Shown one piece after another: positions 1-7,846 of a DNA stretch of 12,969 bases; position 1 is the first letter of the stretch, and each line of letters starts with the position of its first letter. Origin of the DNA: Bacteriovoracaceae bacterium UBA2428. GTDB lineage: Bacteria; Bdellovibrionota; UBA2428. The notes under the pieces were generated by a model. The model was not told where the DNA came from. It searched no databases and was given only the letters and a program-made list of their open reading frames with translations. The position numbers and the translations under genes are program-made. The stretch lies in contig DDRA01000019.1 of NCBI GenBank assembly GCA_002343545.1, positions 456 through 13,424 of the forward strand, given 5' to 3'.

Positions 1-610
1 TATGCTCGGGCAGCTTGCCAAAGCAAAAGCCGGGGTCGAGCCATAGCGCCTCGCGCGCACAACCGGCCGCGACAGCCGCCTCCACGCGCCCGAGCAGATA
101 GTCCCTCACCTCGCGGACCACGTCGTCATAACGAGGCTCCTGCTGCATGTTCGTGGGGTCGCCCTTCATGTGCATGAGTATGAGCACGCAGTGCCGCTCG
201 GCGCAGAGGCTCAGCATCCTGGGGTCGTGAGTGGCTGCACTGACATCATTGACAATGTCGGCCCCGGCGTCCAGGGCGGCCCGGGCCGTGGAGGCGTTGC
301 GCGTGTCGATGCTGACAGGCACCTTTACGCCTTGGGCCCGCAGCGCGCGGATCACCGGCAGGACCCGGGCCTGCTCCTGCTCCGGGGTCACGGGCGCAGC
401 ACCGGGTCTCGTGCTTTCTCCGCCGACGTCGAGGATGTCTGCGCCATCGGCGATCAGCTTCAGGCCATGCTCAAGCGCGGCCTGAACCGAATCATGGCGG
501 CCGCCGTCAGAAAAGCTGTCGGGCGTTACATTGACGATGCCCATGACCAGGGGCAGTGTCAGGCCGGTCACGGGCGACGGAACTCGAAGCAGATCCAGGG
601 GCGATGCCAT
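1..610 (-). CDS. folP: Dihydropteroate synthase, 3' end beyond left edge
   Basis: FolP condenses p-aminobenzoate with 6-hydroxymethyl-7,8-dihydropterin diphosphate to give dihydropteroate, a cytoplasmic step of folate synthesis and the target of sulfonamides. About 203 residues are visible of a family usually near 270-290, so the C-terminal quarter is outside the window. Reading from the ATG at 610, the family motifs occur in order: NVTPDSFSDGG near residues 26-36, DVGGESTRPGA, the SIDT strand, IVNDVS, LMHMKGDPTNMQ, and LDPGFCFGK at the edge. An in-frame TGA lies 27 bases upstream of the ATG, so no longer start is possible; the ribosome-binding site is weak. It follows ftsH after 94 bases, in the ftsH-folP order common in Proteobacteria. 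Hand count of leucine codons: 13 CTG to 6 CTC, unlike most of the window (see findings). Identity is secure. Confidence 0.95.
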   Translation of the reverse strand, partial: MASPLDLLRVPSPVTGLTLPLVMGIVNVTPDSFSDGGRHDSVQAALEHGLKLIADGADILDVGGESTRPGAAPVTPEQEQARVLPVIRALRAQGVKVPVSIDTRNASTARAALDAGADIVNDVSAATHDPRMLSLCAERHCVLILMHMKGDPTNMQQEPRYDDVVREVRDYLLGRVEAAVAAGCAREALWLDPGFCFGKLPEH

Positions 611-704
611 GACGAATGCCCGCTTGCCAAACCTTCAGGGATAATACCGACAAGGGCGACCCGCCGGCCGCCCCCAGATCAGTACCGACTATACTCGACT
701 CAGG
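611..704. other. ftsH-folP intergenic gap
   Basis: These 94 bases separate the ftsH stop from the folP start. No hairpin followed by a T-run is visible, and I found no promoter with both elements. On the minus strand TATTAT resembles a -10 box, but no -35 lies at a workable distance. The gap is longer than the 9-base tilS-ftsH junction, so folP may be read through from ftsH or have a promoter I cannot recognise. Confidence 0.4.
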
Positions 705-2657
705 CTAGGCCGTTCCCGGCTGCTCCGAGGGGGGCACGTACCCCGCGCGGTCCAGCGCGGCCTTCTCGTTGGCTCGTTCCTCAAGTTGCTTGTGCTTCAT
801 GGCCGCCTGCACGCGCTTGCGTTCTTCTTCGTCGTGCTTGCGCTTGTCGTCGATGTTCTTGCCTTCCATGATCCACTCGACGTCCGCACGCTCCAGCGTC
901 TCGTACTTGAGCAGCGCTTCGGCGATGGCATCAAGGCGGTCACGGTGCGTGACCAGTTTCTCCTTGGTCTGAACGTAGGCTTCGTCCGTCAGGCGGCGCA
1001 TTTCTTCGTCAATGGCCTTGGCCGTGGTGTCGCTGTGCAGCGTGGGCTTGCTGGTAGCGTAGCCCATATAAGTCTGGTCTTCGTCCGGCGAATAGTTGAG
1101 CAGCCCGAGCTTGGGGCTCATGCCCCACTCAGCCACCATGCGCCGCGAGAGATTCGTCGCCTGCTGAATGTCATTGGCCGCGCCCGCGCTGATTTCACTG
1201 AACACGATTTCTTCGGCCGCCCGTCCACCGAACAACACCTCCAGCATGGCCTGGGCGCGCCTTTGTCCGATGTTGTAGCGGTCCTTCTCCGGCAGACTCA
1301 TGGTGGCGCCAAGCGCGTGGCCGCGCGGAATGATCGTGACCTTGTGGACGGGATCGTTGCCCGGCACGAGGGCGCCCACGATGGCGTGGCCGGACTCGTG
1401 GTAGGCCGTGTGCTTCTTCTCTTCGTCCGACATGACGAGGCTCTTGCGGGCCGAGCCCATGACGACCTTGTCCTTGGCGAATTCAAAGTCCCAGTTCGTG
1501 ACGAGGTCGCGGTCGCTGCGGGCCGCGTTGAGCGCCGCCTCGTTCACGAGGTTCTCGATGTCGGCGCCCACGAAGCCGGGGGTGCCGCGCGCAATGTTCT
1601 CGAGGTTGATGTCCCCCGCGAGCGGGATCTTCTTGGTGTGAACCTTGAGGATGGCGAGACGACCGCGGAGGTCGGGTTTCTGCACCATGATACGACGGTC
1701 AAAGCGACCCGGACGCAGGAGCGCGGGATCGAGCACGTCGACGCGGTTCGTGGCCGCGATGATGATGATACCTTCGTTCCCCTCGAAACCGTCCATCTCG
1801 ACGAGGAGCTGGTTCAAGGTCTGTTCGCGTTCGTCGTGACCGCCGCCGAGGCCCGCACCACGGTGACGACCGACGGCGTCGATTTCGTCGATGAAGATGA
1901 GGCAGGGCGCCGACTTCTTCGCGTTCTCGAAGAGCGAGCGGACGCGCGAAGCGCCCACACCGACGAACATCTCGACGAAGTCCGAACCCGAGATCGAGAA
2001 GAAGGGCACGCCCGCTTCGCCGGCCACGGCCTTCGCGAGGAGGGTCTTACCCGTGCCCGGAGGACCGATGAGCAGAGCGCCTTTCGGGATCCGGCCGCCG
2101 AGGCGGGTGAACTTCTTGGGGTTCTTGAGGAAGTCGACGACTTCCTCGAGTTCGAACTTCGCTTCGTCGCAGCCCGCGACGTCGCTGAAGCGCAGCTTGC
2201 TCTGGTTCTCGCTGAAGAGCTTGGCGCGCGATTGGCCGAAGCTGAGGGCCTTGTTCGAGCCGCTCTGGAGCTGACGCATGAAGAGGAAGAAAATGCCCAG
2301 AATCAAAAGTACGGGCACCCACGACAGCAGCGCCGTCTGCAGGAAGCTCGGCTTGGGCTCTTCCTTGAAGTCCGGACGAATGCCGTGCTTCATCATGATC
2401 CCTTGGTAGAGATCCGAGCGGGAGCCCGTCGAGGTGAAGGCGGCCCCGTCTTTATAGGGGGGCTTGAACTTGCCGACGACCTGCGACTCGCCGCGATAAG
2501 TCACGGACTCGACTTTGCCTTCTTCCACGAGACGCATCATCTCGGAGAAGGAAATCTCGTTTTCCTTTTTCGTGGAAACTTGGGACTGCCCGACCAACCA
2601 AAGGATCCCGCCGATCGCGAGCATCCAGATTAGGACGAATCGAAGATTCGACTTCAT
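705..2657 (-). CDS. ftsH: ATP-dependent zinc metalloprotease FtsH
   Basis: FtsH is a membrane-anchored hexameric AAA+ protease that extracts and degrades misfolded membrane proteins and some short-lived cytosolic regulators. The 650-residue length is normal. Seen in order: TM helix at about residues 6-24, a periplasmic domain, a second TM helix near 108-128, Walker A GPPGTGKT at 198-205, the pore motif F231-V-G, Walker B with D257-E258, the second region of homology ([19 protein letters not shown]), the zinc motif HESGH at 420-424, and the third zinc ligand D496. The tail is charged and helical. The ATG lies 9 bases after the tilS stop, so the two are probably co-transcribed and coupled. Leucine codon choice switches from CTC-rich (30 CTC to 7 CTG) before about position 1300 to CTG-rich (9 CTG to 4 CTC) after it, which suggests a mosaic gene or an assembly joint. 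Function is certain; uniform ancestry is not. Confidence 0.98.
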   Translation of the reverse strand: MKSNLRFVLIWMLAIGGILWLVGQSQVSTKKENEISFSEMMRLVEEGKVESVTYRGESQVVGKFKPPYKDGAAFTSTGSRSDLYQGIMMKHGIRPDFKEEPKPSFLQTALLSWVPVLLILGIFFLFMRQLQSGSNKALSFGQSRAKLFSENQSKLRFSDVAGCDEAKFELEEVVDFLKNPKKFTRLGGRIPKGALLIGPPGTGKTLLAKAVAGEAGVPFFSISGSDFVEMFVGVGASRVRSLFENAKKSAPCLIFIDEIDAVGRHRGAGLGGGHDEREQTLNQLLVEMDGFEGNEGIIIIAATNRVDVLDPALLRPGRFDRRIMVQKPDLRGRLAILKVHTKKIPLAGDINLENIARGTPGFVGADIENLVNEAALNAARSDRDLVTNWDFEFAKDKVVMGSARKSLVMSDEEKKHTAYHESGHAIVGALVPGNDPVHKVTIIPRGHALGATMSLPEKDRYNIGQRRAQAMLEVLFGGRAAEEIVFSEISAGAANDIQQATNLSRRMVAEWGMSPKLGLLNYSPDEDQTYMGYATSKPTLHSDTTAKAIDEEMRRLTDEAYVQTKEKLVTHRDRLDAIAEALLKYETLERADVEWIMEGKNIDDKRKHDEEERKRVQAAMKHKQLEERANEKAALDRAGYVPPSEQPGTA

Positions 2658-2666
2658 TCTTTCAGG

Positions 2667-4073
2667 TTAGCACGGCGCGGGAACGTCGTTCAAACGATCT
2701 TCAAAGAAAGACTCGAGCGACACGGAGCGGCCGCTCGCATCGGCGCGGTACGCCGGCAAGACTTGCAAACCGACGAGGGCCACGACCTTGTCGGGATTCT
2801 CGGCGGAGCAAAGCAAAGGCCACGCTTTGTGATACGGCGCAGGAATCTTGAGCAGCTTGAGCAGACGCTCGACCTCGGCCTCGCCTCGACGCGGAGTGCG
2901 AACGACGAGCGGCCACGGCAAACGGTCCCAAGCCAAGCGCTGCGCCTTGGCGGATTCCGAGCCAGGTTGGCGGAACACGAGAAAAACGCTGAGCCCCCAG
3001 GGGCGAAACGCCTCGGGGCTTCCCGGCAGGAAGCTCCACGCCATCGAGGTGCCGAGGTCGAAGCGCTTGCCGATCTCGATCGCGACGGGTTCGCTCCACG
3101 CCGCACCGAAGTCCATCTCGCGCGAGAACTGTAGGCTGTCCGCCCGACGGAAAAAAGTCCCTTGCGGCGCCACGAGATCCTCCCCCTCGAGGAGGGCTTC
3201 GACGAGGGCCGGCAACGGTTCCAAACGGAGGTCTTCGAGCCAGACCTTCACGAGACGTCGTTGGAGCGAACGCGGAAAGCGCTCCTTCAAATCGAGCGGG
3301 AGCAGCGCCGTGCCGGGACGCGCGGCGGCGTGCAAGTGCGCCCGCAGCCAGGTTTCGGTGTCGGCTTCTTCGTCTTCGAGACGCTCGGCCGCGCGCGCGA
3401 GGTTGCGCACGGCGCCCTGGCGCAGCTCCTCGACCTTGGGGAGCACTTCGCGGCGCAAGCGATTGCGCAGGTAGGCCCCGCGCTCGTTCGAAGGATCCTC
3501 AACCCAGGCGAGCCCGTTCGTGCGGGCGTACTCCAGCAGCTCCGCGCGCGTCGCCCACAGCAAGGGACGCACGTAGAGGCCCGCGACGGGCGCGATGCCC
3601 GAGAGGCCCCGACTTCCCGCGCCCGAGACGGCGCGCATGAGGAAGGTCTCGGCGTTGTCGTCGGCGTGGTGGGCCGTCGCGATGCGGCGGGCGCGGCGTT
3701 CCTTCGCGCATTCCTCCAGGACCTCGCGCCGCGCTTCGCGCCACGCGGCCTGGTTCATCTCGGTCGGCTTGGGCAAACGCAGGCGGTGCCCCGGCACGCC
3801 GAGCCGCTGGGAGAGTACCTCGACCCAGACACCCTCGCGCTCGGAAGCGACCCCACGCACGCCGTGGTCGACGTGCACGATCTCGACTTCGATGCGCAGG
3901 AGGTGGGCGACTTTCGTGAGGGCATCGGCGAGGACGCTCGAATCGAGCCCGCCCGAACACGCCAGCAGCACGCGGTCGCCCTCGGCGAAGAGTTTCTTCT
4001 CGCGCGCGTACTTCAACAGCTGTTGGAGAAAGCGGGACTGCATCGGAGCGAAGGTCTGCGTTTGAGCGTCCAT
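2667..4073 (-). CDS. tilS: tRNA(Ile)-lysidine synthase TilS
   Basis: TilS attaches lysine to C34 of the tRNA-Ile CAU anticodon using ATP, which changes the tRNA from reading AUG to AUA and from methionine to isoleucine identity. It is essential in most bacteria. The 468-residue product has the PP-loop SGGLDS at residues 40-45, then HVDHGVRG near 68-75, and the TilS signature HHADDNAETFLMR near 135-147. The C-terminal region (about 385-455, with RTPRRGEAE and a following AWPLL) matches the TilS C-terminal tRNA-binding domain. The ATG at 4073 has GAGGG six bases upstream. Met11 could be an alternative start, since the first ten residues carry no motif. It sits 47 bases after the GYF-like gene and 9 bases before ftsH, so it is the middle of a minus-strand operon. 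Identity is secure. Confidence 0.96.
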   Translation of the reverse strand: MDAQTQTFAPMQSRFLQQLLKYAREKKLFAEGDRVLLACSGGLDSSVLADALTKVAHLLRIEVEIVHVDHGVRGVASEREGVWVEVLSQRLGVPGHRLRLPKPTEMNQAAWREARREVLEECAKERRARRIATAHHADDNAETFLMRAVSGAGSRGLSGIAPVAGLYVRPLLWATRAELLEYARTNGLAWVEDPSNERGAYLRNRLRREVLPKVEELRQGAVRNLARAAERLEDEEADTETWLRAHLHAAARPGTALLPLDLKERFPRSLQRRLVKVWLEDLRLEPLPALVEALLEGEDLVAPQGTFFRRADSLQFSREMDFGAAWSEPVAIEIGKRFDLGTSMAWSFLPGSPEAFRPWGLSVFLVFRQPGSESAKAQRLAWDRLPWPLVVRTPRRGEAEVERLLKLLKIPAPYHKAWPLLCSAENPDKVVALVGLQVLPAYRADASGRSVSLESFFEDRLNDVPAPC

Positions 4074-4120
4074 GTTCCCTCAACCTCGGGGTCCTTCCGA
4101 GAACCCCCAACGATCCGGTC

Positions 4121-5128
4121 TTAGTTCATCTCGGCCGGCGGCATCTCGCCGCCTTCGATCATCGCTTCGGACGGCGGCGGCGCCATCGACGGCTCCTCGT
4201 AGACTTCGGGCGGCTCGATCGACGCGGGCTCGGGCCCTTCCGAGGCTTCCATCGCGGGCGGCGGCACTTCGCCGTTCGAAAGCCCCGCGCCCGGCTGGGG
4301 CATTTCCTCGGGCCGCAGCGCCATCGCCGACGGATCGTGGCCCGGCTCGGCGACCGGAGGCGGCGGCACGACCTGCCCCTCGGACTCGGGCAGGAGCGTC
4401 GGCGTGGACATGTGCGACGTCGCGGGAGGCGCTTCCTCCGCGCGCGGCGCCATGCGAAGCTTCACGTCTTCCGCCGAAACGGGACGTCGGCGCGCGGCCG
4501 GCGGCGGGGCGGCGGCCGGCGTCTCGGCCGCGCGCGCATCGACCGCCCGCGGCTCCCGCACGGACGCGATGTCGCGCGAGGACTCCGAAGCCTTCGGCTT
4601 CCAGTAGAGTCCCGCGGCGACGGCGCCGACGAAAACGAAGGATAATCCGATGGCCCCCGGCGAAAAGCGGAAGCCCGCGTTTTCGGCCCAGGGAGAAATC
4701 GTCGCGGGTCCCGGGACTTCGGGTTTGCGCGGCGGCGCCGAGCGCGTGCTTTCGGCGTCGTCGCGGCGGCGGCTCTCTTCGCCCCCCACGAGGTCCACGG
4801 GATTCACCCGGGCCGCGAAGGCTTGCGAAGGCGTCACGCCGCCGAAAGTCGGCGAGGTCGACGAGAACACCCGGGGAAGATTCGTGGGCGTCGGCGCGCT
4901 CGGCGCGGCCGCCCCCCCCGAAACCTTGCGCTCGGCGAGTTGGGCGAAAACCTGGGTCTCCGGCCACACGTCCATGATTCGACGGTAGTGGATTTCGCCC
5001 CGCTTCAGGTCGTCCAGGCTGATCACGAAATCGTGAAGGTGGTAGTGCCCCTGGGCGCAACCGCGAACGAAGACATCCCTGTCGAAGGGACCTTCGTGGC
5101 GCCGGTTTTTCAGAATAAGCCACCCCAT
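4121..5128 (-). CDS. GYF-like domain, single-TM, proline-rich tail protein
   Basis: This 335-residue protein has three parts. Residues 1-60 resemble a GYF_2-type domain: W3, a KN turn, then GPF at 13-15, and a final DVWPE. Residues 60-155 are low-complexity and rich in Pro, Ser and Ala. One hydrophobic helix lies at about 157-176 (AIGLSFVFVGAVAAGLYW), flanked by a KPK stop-transfer. The last 160 residues are dominated by Pro, Glu, Ala and Met (PPPAMEA, MAPPPSEAM, EMPPAEMN). Without a signal peptide the likely topology is GYF-like domain in the cytoplasm and proline-rich tail in the periplasm. Canonical GYF domains bind proline-rich peptides, so a partner with such a stretch is plausible, but none is shown. 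It is the promoter-proximal gene before tilS-ftsH-folP, 47 bases from tilS. AAAGG sits almost against the ATG, which is unusually close. Specific function is unknown. Confidence 0.75.
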   Translation of the reverse strand: MGWLILKNRRHEGPFDRDVFVRGCAQGHYHLHDFVISLDDLKRGEIHYRRIMDVWPETQVFAQLAERKVSGGAAAPSAPTPTNLPRVFSSTSPTFGGVTPSQAFAARVNPVDLVGGEESRRRDDAESTRSAPPRKPEVPGPATISPWAENAGFRFSPGAIGLSFVFVGAVAAGLYWKPKASESSRDIASVREPRAVDARAAETPAAAPPPAARRRPVSAEDVKLRMAPRAEEAPPATSHMSTPTLLPESEGQVVPPPPVAEPGHDPSAMALRPEEMPQPGAGLSNGEVPPPAMEASEGPEPASIEPPEVYEEPSMAPPPSEAMIEGGEMPPAEMN

Positions 5129-5135
5129 ACCTTTA

Positions 5136-5158
5136 TCTTAGCCCCCCTTTAGAAAGGG
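5136..5158 (-). promoter_or_regulatory. Inverted repeat upstream of GYF-like gene, possible operator
   Basis: CCCTTT at 5145-5150 and AAAGGG at 5153-5158 form a perfect 6-base inverted repeat with an AG spacer. On the minus strand it lies just before TAAGAT, a 4/6 match to a -10 box, and ends 17 bases from the GYF-like start codon. I see no good -35 hexamer. There is no T-run on either side, so a terminator for the upstream secreted-protein gene is unlikely. It may be an operator or a chance palindrome. Confidence 0.3.
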
Positions 5159-5210
5159 CCGAAACAAAAAGTTGGCGCTGCGGGTCGAAAAATGACAACG
5201 AACGGAAAAC

Positions 5211-5822
5211 CTATTGAACGAGGTCACGAACCTTTTCGCGCCCCAGCGAACGGGCCCGGCGAATATCTTGGAGCTTGGAGGCCGTGAAAGCCGCACGATC
5301 CTTGAGCTTTGCGTTCCGCGCGATTCCCTCGAGCATGAGCTGCTTGGCGTCGTTCAAGAGCTTCGTCGAGATCGCGGCCAAATGATCATGAAGCCCCGCA
5401 TCAGAGCTCGAGACCTGAAGGAGGGTGCGGGCCTGGCCGGGTTTGAACTCGGCGTTGCGGATCTGCTTGTAGGTGCAAAGCTGGCGGATCAGCAGGCGAT
5501 CCATCGGGCTTTCCTCCTGCAGGTTCGGAAACTGGGCCTGAAAGGCCGCGCGCAGTTCGGAAACCGAGAACAAGTTCACGACCGGATCGACGCCGGGGCC
5601 TCGACGGGCCGCCATGGAAGCGATCGTGGACTCGTAGAAGGACAAGAAGCGCGACGTGTCCTGGAACGCCGACTCGCAGCCTTCCGGCATCTGCTCGTCC
5701 TCGAAGGCCAAACCATCGAAGCTCACGACCTTCGTGGCGGCCCCGGCTCGGGGCGCGAGGAGCGAGAGCCCCGCAACGGCAAAAGCGACGAGCGCGGAAG
5801 TGGGAGAAGCAAACTTCGGCAT
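5211..5822 (-). CDS. Orphan secreted protein with Sec signal peptide
   Basis: I do not recognise this 203-residue protein. It starts with a typical Sec signal peptide: short basic start, hydrophobic core at about 10-22, and an AGA motif at 26-28 giving likely cleavage before A29. The mature part is about 175 residues and mainly helical by composition. It has only two cysteines, C49 and C116, so one disulfide in the periplasm is possible. The C-terminus is rich in Lys and Arg. No catalytic motif, repeat or lipobox is seen. The ATG at 5822 lacks a strong ribosome-binding site. It is divergent from the DUF4340-cyclophilin gene across only 56 bases and lies 82 bases upstream of the GYF-like gene on the same strand, so it could head that operon or be transcribed alone. 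Confidence 0.75.
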   Translation of the reverse strand: MPKFASPTSALVAFAVAGLSLLAPRAGAATKVVSFDGLAFEDEQMPEGCESAFQDTSRFLSFYESTIASMAARRGPGVDPVVNLFSVSELRAAFQAQFPNLQEESPMDRLLIRQLCTYKQIRNAEFKPGQARTLLQVSSSDAGLHDHLAAISTKLLNDAKQLMLEGIARNAKLKDRAAFTASKLQDIRRARSLGREKVRDLVQ

Positions 5823-5878
5823 GGAATCAGTTTACCGCACAATTGACTTTTCGCCATTTCGGCTGGATTCAAGGACTT

Positions 5879-7825
5879 ATGGCAAAGCGCAACCCCCTTC
5901 AGCGAAGTCTCCTCCTTTTGACGTTGGCCGCCGCCGCCGTCGGTCTCACTTGGTTCGTGCTCAAGCCCGGCCGCGACAAAGCCGAGGCCGACAAAGACAA
6001 AGCCAGCCTCCTCTACGCCGACCTCGAGCGCCCGAAACTCCTCGAGATCAAGCTCGAAGGCCCCGGGGGCGCCTTCACGATCAAGCGCAAGGCCGACAAG
6101 GCCGAGGAGTGGCTCGTGTCGGAGGGCGCGAAGACCTACGACGCCGATCGCGCCACCGTGGACGGCCTGCTTTCGACGGTGCTCGCCGCGAAAAAAGAAA
6201 ACACCCTCCCCGTCACCGACCTCGCGAGCGTCGGCCTGAACCCGCCCCACCACAAACTCGTTGTCGGCACGGCGAAGGAGCTGCAGCTCGGTTTGGACAC
6301 GCCGGTCGACTACCTCGTCTACGCCAAGTGGTCCGACTCTCCCGAAGTCTTCTTGACCTCGCGCTCGCTGCGCTTCGGGGTCGACAAGAAGCTCTCGGAG
6401 CTCCGTAACCGCAAAGTCTTCGACGCCAAGCTCGAGACCCTCGCCGCCATCGAGGTCCAGAGCGCGGGCTTCGAGAAGACCCTTCCCTACAAACTTCGCT
6501 TCGAGAAGAACGAAGCCGGCGAGTGGAAGCTCGCGGGGCCGAAGCCCCTCAACGTCGAAGTCGCCGAGATCAAGGCTTGGCTCGACGGGCTGAATACGCT
6601 GACCGTGCTGGGCTTCGAGAGCGAAGTGCCGGCCGACCGCGCCAAGCTCGGCTTTGGGCGTCCCGTCGCGACGCTGCGCCTTTTCCAGGGCGACGGCAAA
6701 GCCGCGCCGATCGAATGGCAGCTCGTCGAGAACGTGAAGTGGGAGAACAAGACGAAGACCTCGAAGTTCTTCTTCGCCCGCCTGGACGCCGAGTCGACTT
6801 TTGAGGTCGCCGACACCTACCGCGACAACTTCCGCCTCGACGCGTTCCGCTTCCGCCCGAAGGCCGTGACCGAGATCAACAAGGCCGACGTCACCGCGAT
6901 CACGATCGGCGACGGCAAGGAAACCTTCGACCTCAAGCGGGTCGGCGCGGATTGGAAGATCGGCGACGCGCCGGCCAAGGCCGACGTCGTGAACCGCCTG
7001 CTCGACGGCCTGACGGGCCTCAAGGCCGAAGCCTTCGAGGATAACCTCTCTTCGATCGCGGGCGGTTTCGCGAACCCGACCCGCACCGTCGAGTTCCGCG
7101 GCCAGAAGGACGGCGCCGAAAAGAGTCTCGGACTGCTTGTCTTCGGAGCGAAGCGGGGTCTAGACAAGGTCCTCGTTCGCGCCGTCGGCATGGACGCCCC
7201 CGGCGTGGTGACGCTGAAGCTCGAAGACGTCGTGCCCGCCGGAAGTGCCGCCTACCGCGCGGCGGCTCCCGCGGCCGAAGCCCCGAGCGCCCCGACCCCA
7301 GAGAAAGGAAAACCCGTGAAACTCGAAGCCACCGTCAGCTCCACGAAAGACATCAAGAAGCTCCCCGAAGCGAACCTCAAGCCGAACCACGAGTACACGG
7401 CCGAGATCACGCTCGAGAGCGGCCGCAAGATCAAGATTACCTTCGAAGCGACGAAGTCGCCCTACACCGTCTCGAACTTCGTGCACCTCGCGCGCAACAA
7501 GTTCTACGACGGCGTCAAATTCCACCGCGTCATCAAGGGCTTCATGGCCCAAGGTGGCGACCCCATGGGCACCGGCACCGGCGGCCCGGGCTGGGACTTC
7601 GCCGACGAGAAGAATGACCTTCGCCACGTGCGCGGCGTGCTCTCCATGGCGAACCGCGGCCCGAACACGAACGGCTCGCAGTTCTTCATCGTGACGGACC
7701 CCTCGCATCACCTCGACGGCAAGCACACGATCTTCGGCAAAGTGACCGAGGGCTTGGAAGTCGTCGACGCCGTCAAGCAAGGCGAAGTCATGAAGAGCGT
7801 CGAAATTTTCGAACGCGCCCTTTAG
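5879..7825 (+). CDS. Membrane-anchored DUF4340-type protein fused to cyclophilin PPIase
   Basis: The 648-residue product has an N-terminal membrane anchor at about 10-28, then a long DUF4340-type region. I see three repeat-like units near residues 53-108, 190-250 and 340-390, each with strands, a central WxhxG/W pattern and a closing helix. A Pro/Ala linker (about 461-480) leads to a complete cyclophilin from about 500 to the end. The active-site block [15 protein letters not shown] keeps the catalytic arginine, and [14 protein letters not shown] and [11 protein letters not shown] are intact; histidine replaces the usual tryptophan before LDGKH, as in many bacterial cyclophilins. DUF4340 proteins often accompany GldG-type ABC exporter genes, but none is here. 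With this anchor both domains would face the periplasm. An ATG start with AAGGA nearby is preferred over the TTG at 5843. An internal start at 7316 may release a free PPIase. Confidence 0.88.
   Translation: MAKRNPLQRSLLLLTLAAAAVGLTWFVLKPGRDKAEADKDKASLLYADLERPKLLEIKLEGPGGAFTIKRKADKAEEWLVSEGAKTYDADRATVDGLLSTVLAAKKENTLPVTDLASVGLNPPHHKLVVGTAKELQLGLDTPVDYLVYAKWSDSPEVFLTSRSLRFGVDKKLSELRNRKVFDAKLETLAAIEVQSAGFEKTLPYKLRFEKNEAGEWKLAGPKPLNVEVAEIKAWLDGLNTLTVLGFESEVPADRAKLGFGRPVATLRLFQGDGKAAPIEWQLVENVKWENKTKTSKFFFARLDAESTFEVADTYRDNFRLDAFRFRPKAVTEINKADVTAITIGDGKETFDLKRVGADWKIGDAPAKADVVNRLLDGLTGLKAEAFEDNLSSIAGGFANPTRTVEFRGQKDGAEKSLGLLVFGAKRGLDKVLVRAVGMDAPGVVTLKLEDVVPAGSAAYRAAAPAAEAPSAPTPEKGKPVKLEATVSSTKDIKKLPEANLKPNHEYTAEITLESGRKIKITFEATKSPYTVSNFVHLARNKFYDGVKFHRVIKGFMAQGGDPMGTGTGGPGWDFADEKNDLRHVRGVLSMANRGPNTNGSQFFIVTDPSHHLDGKHTIFGKVTEGLEVVDAVKQGEVMKSVEIFERAL
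7303..7318 (+). promoter_or_regulatory. Internal ribosome-binding site and GTG start for free cyclophilin
   Basis: Inside the linker of the fusion gene the bases GAAAGGAAAACCC run into a GTG at 7316-7318. AGGA is six bases from this GTG, better spaced than the site of the full-length start. The GTG is codon 480 and in frame, so it would give a 169-residue protein (7316-7825) holding the whole cyclophilin domain and no membrane anchor. That is the ordinary size of a stand-alone bacterial cyclophilin. The stretch is also A-rich for this genome. Use of this start is inference. Confidence 0.5.
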
Positions 7826-7846
7826 GCCTTTCGAAGGAATTGAGCG

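Noticed and set aside
611..704. Dedicated folP promoter with TATTAT as -10
   Set aside because: No -35-like hexamer at 15-19 bases upstream, and no alternative sigma motif fits.
170..871. 233-codon plus-strand open frame across folP and the ftsH end
   Set aside because: It crosses two real minus-strand genes and their gap and has no domain-like character.
786..2633. 615-codon open frame on the plus strand opposite ftsH
   Set aside because: It mirrors ftsH codon for codon and has a composition rich in Arg, Glu, Val, Asp and His with no motif. Long antisense frames are expected in G+C-rich genes, and ftsH has every family motif.
3162..4124. 320-codon plus-strand open frame opposite tilS
   Set aside because: A shadow of tilS. 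No motif, and Arg/Glu/Ala-rich as expected for antisense of this codon usage.
5145..5158. CCCTTT/AAAGGG inverted repeat as an intrinsic terminator
   Set aside because: No T-run follows on either strand, and it sits directly before the next start codon. It is kept only as a possible operator.
5843..5871. TTGACT at 5843-5848 as a -35 box for the cyclophilin fusion
   Set aside because: At a 17-base spacer the -10 position reads GATTCA, a poor match, and transcription would start at or inside the ATG. A leaderless transcript is possible but unsupported.
5843..5878. TTG start 12 codons upstream for the DUF4340-cyclophilin gene
   Set aside because: No ribosome-binding site precedes it, while the ATG at 5879 has AAGGA and begins directly with a typical basic-then-hydrophobic anchor.
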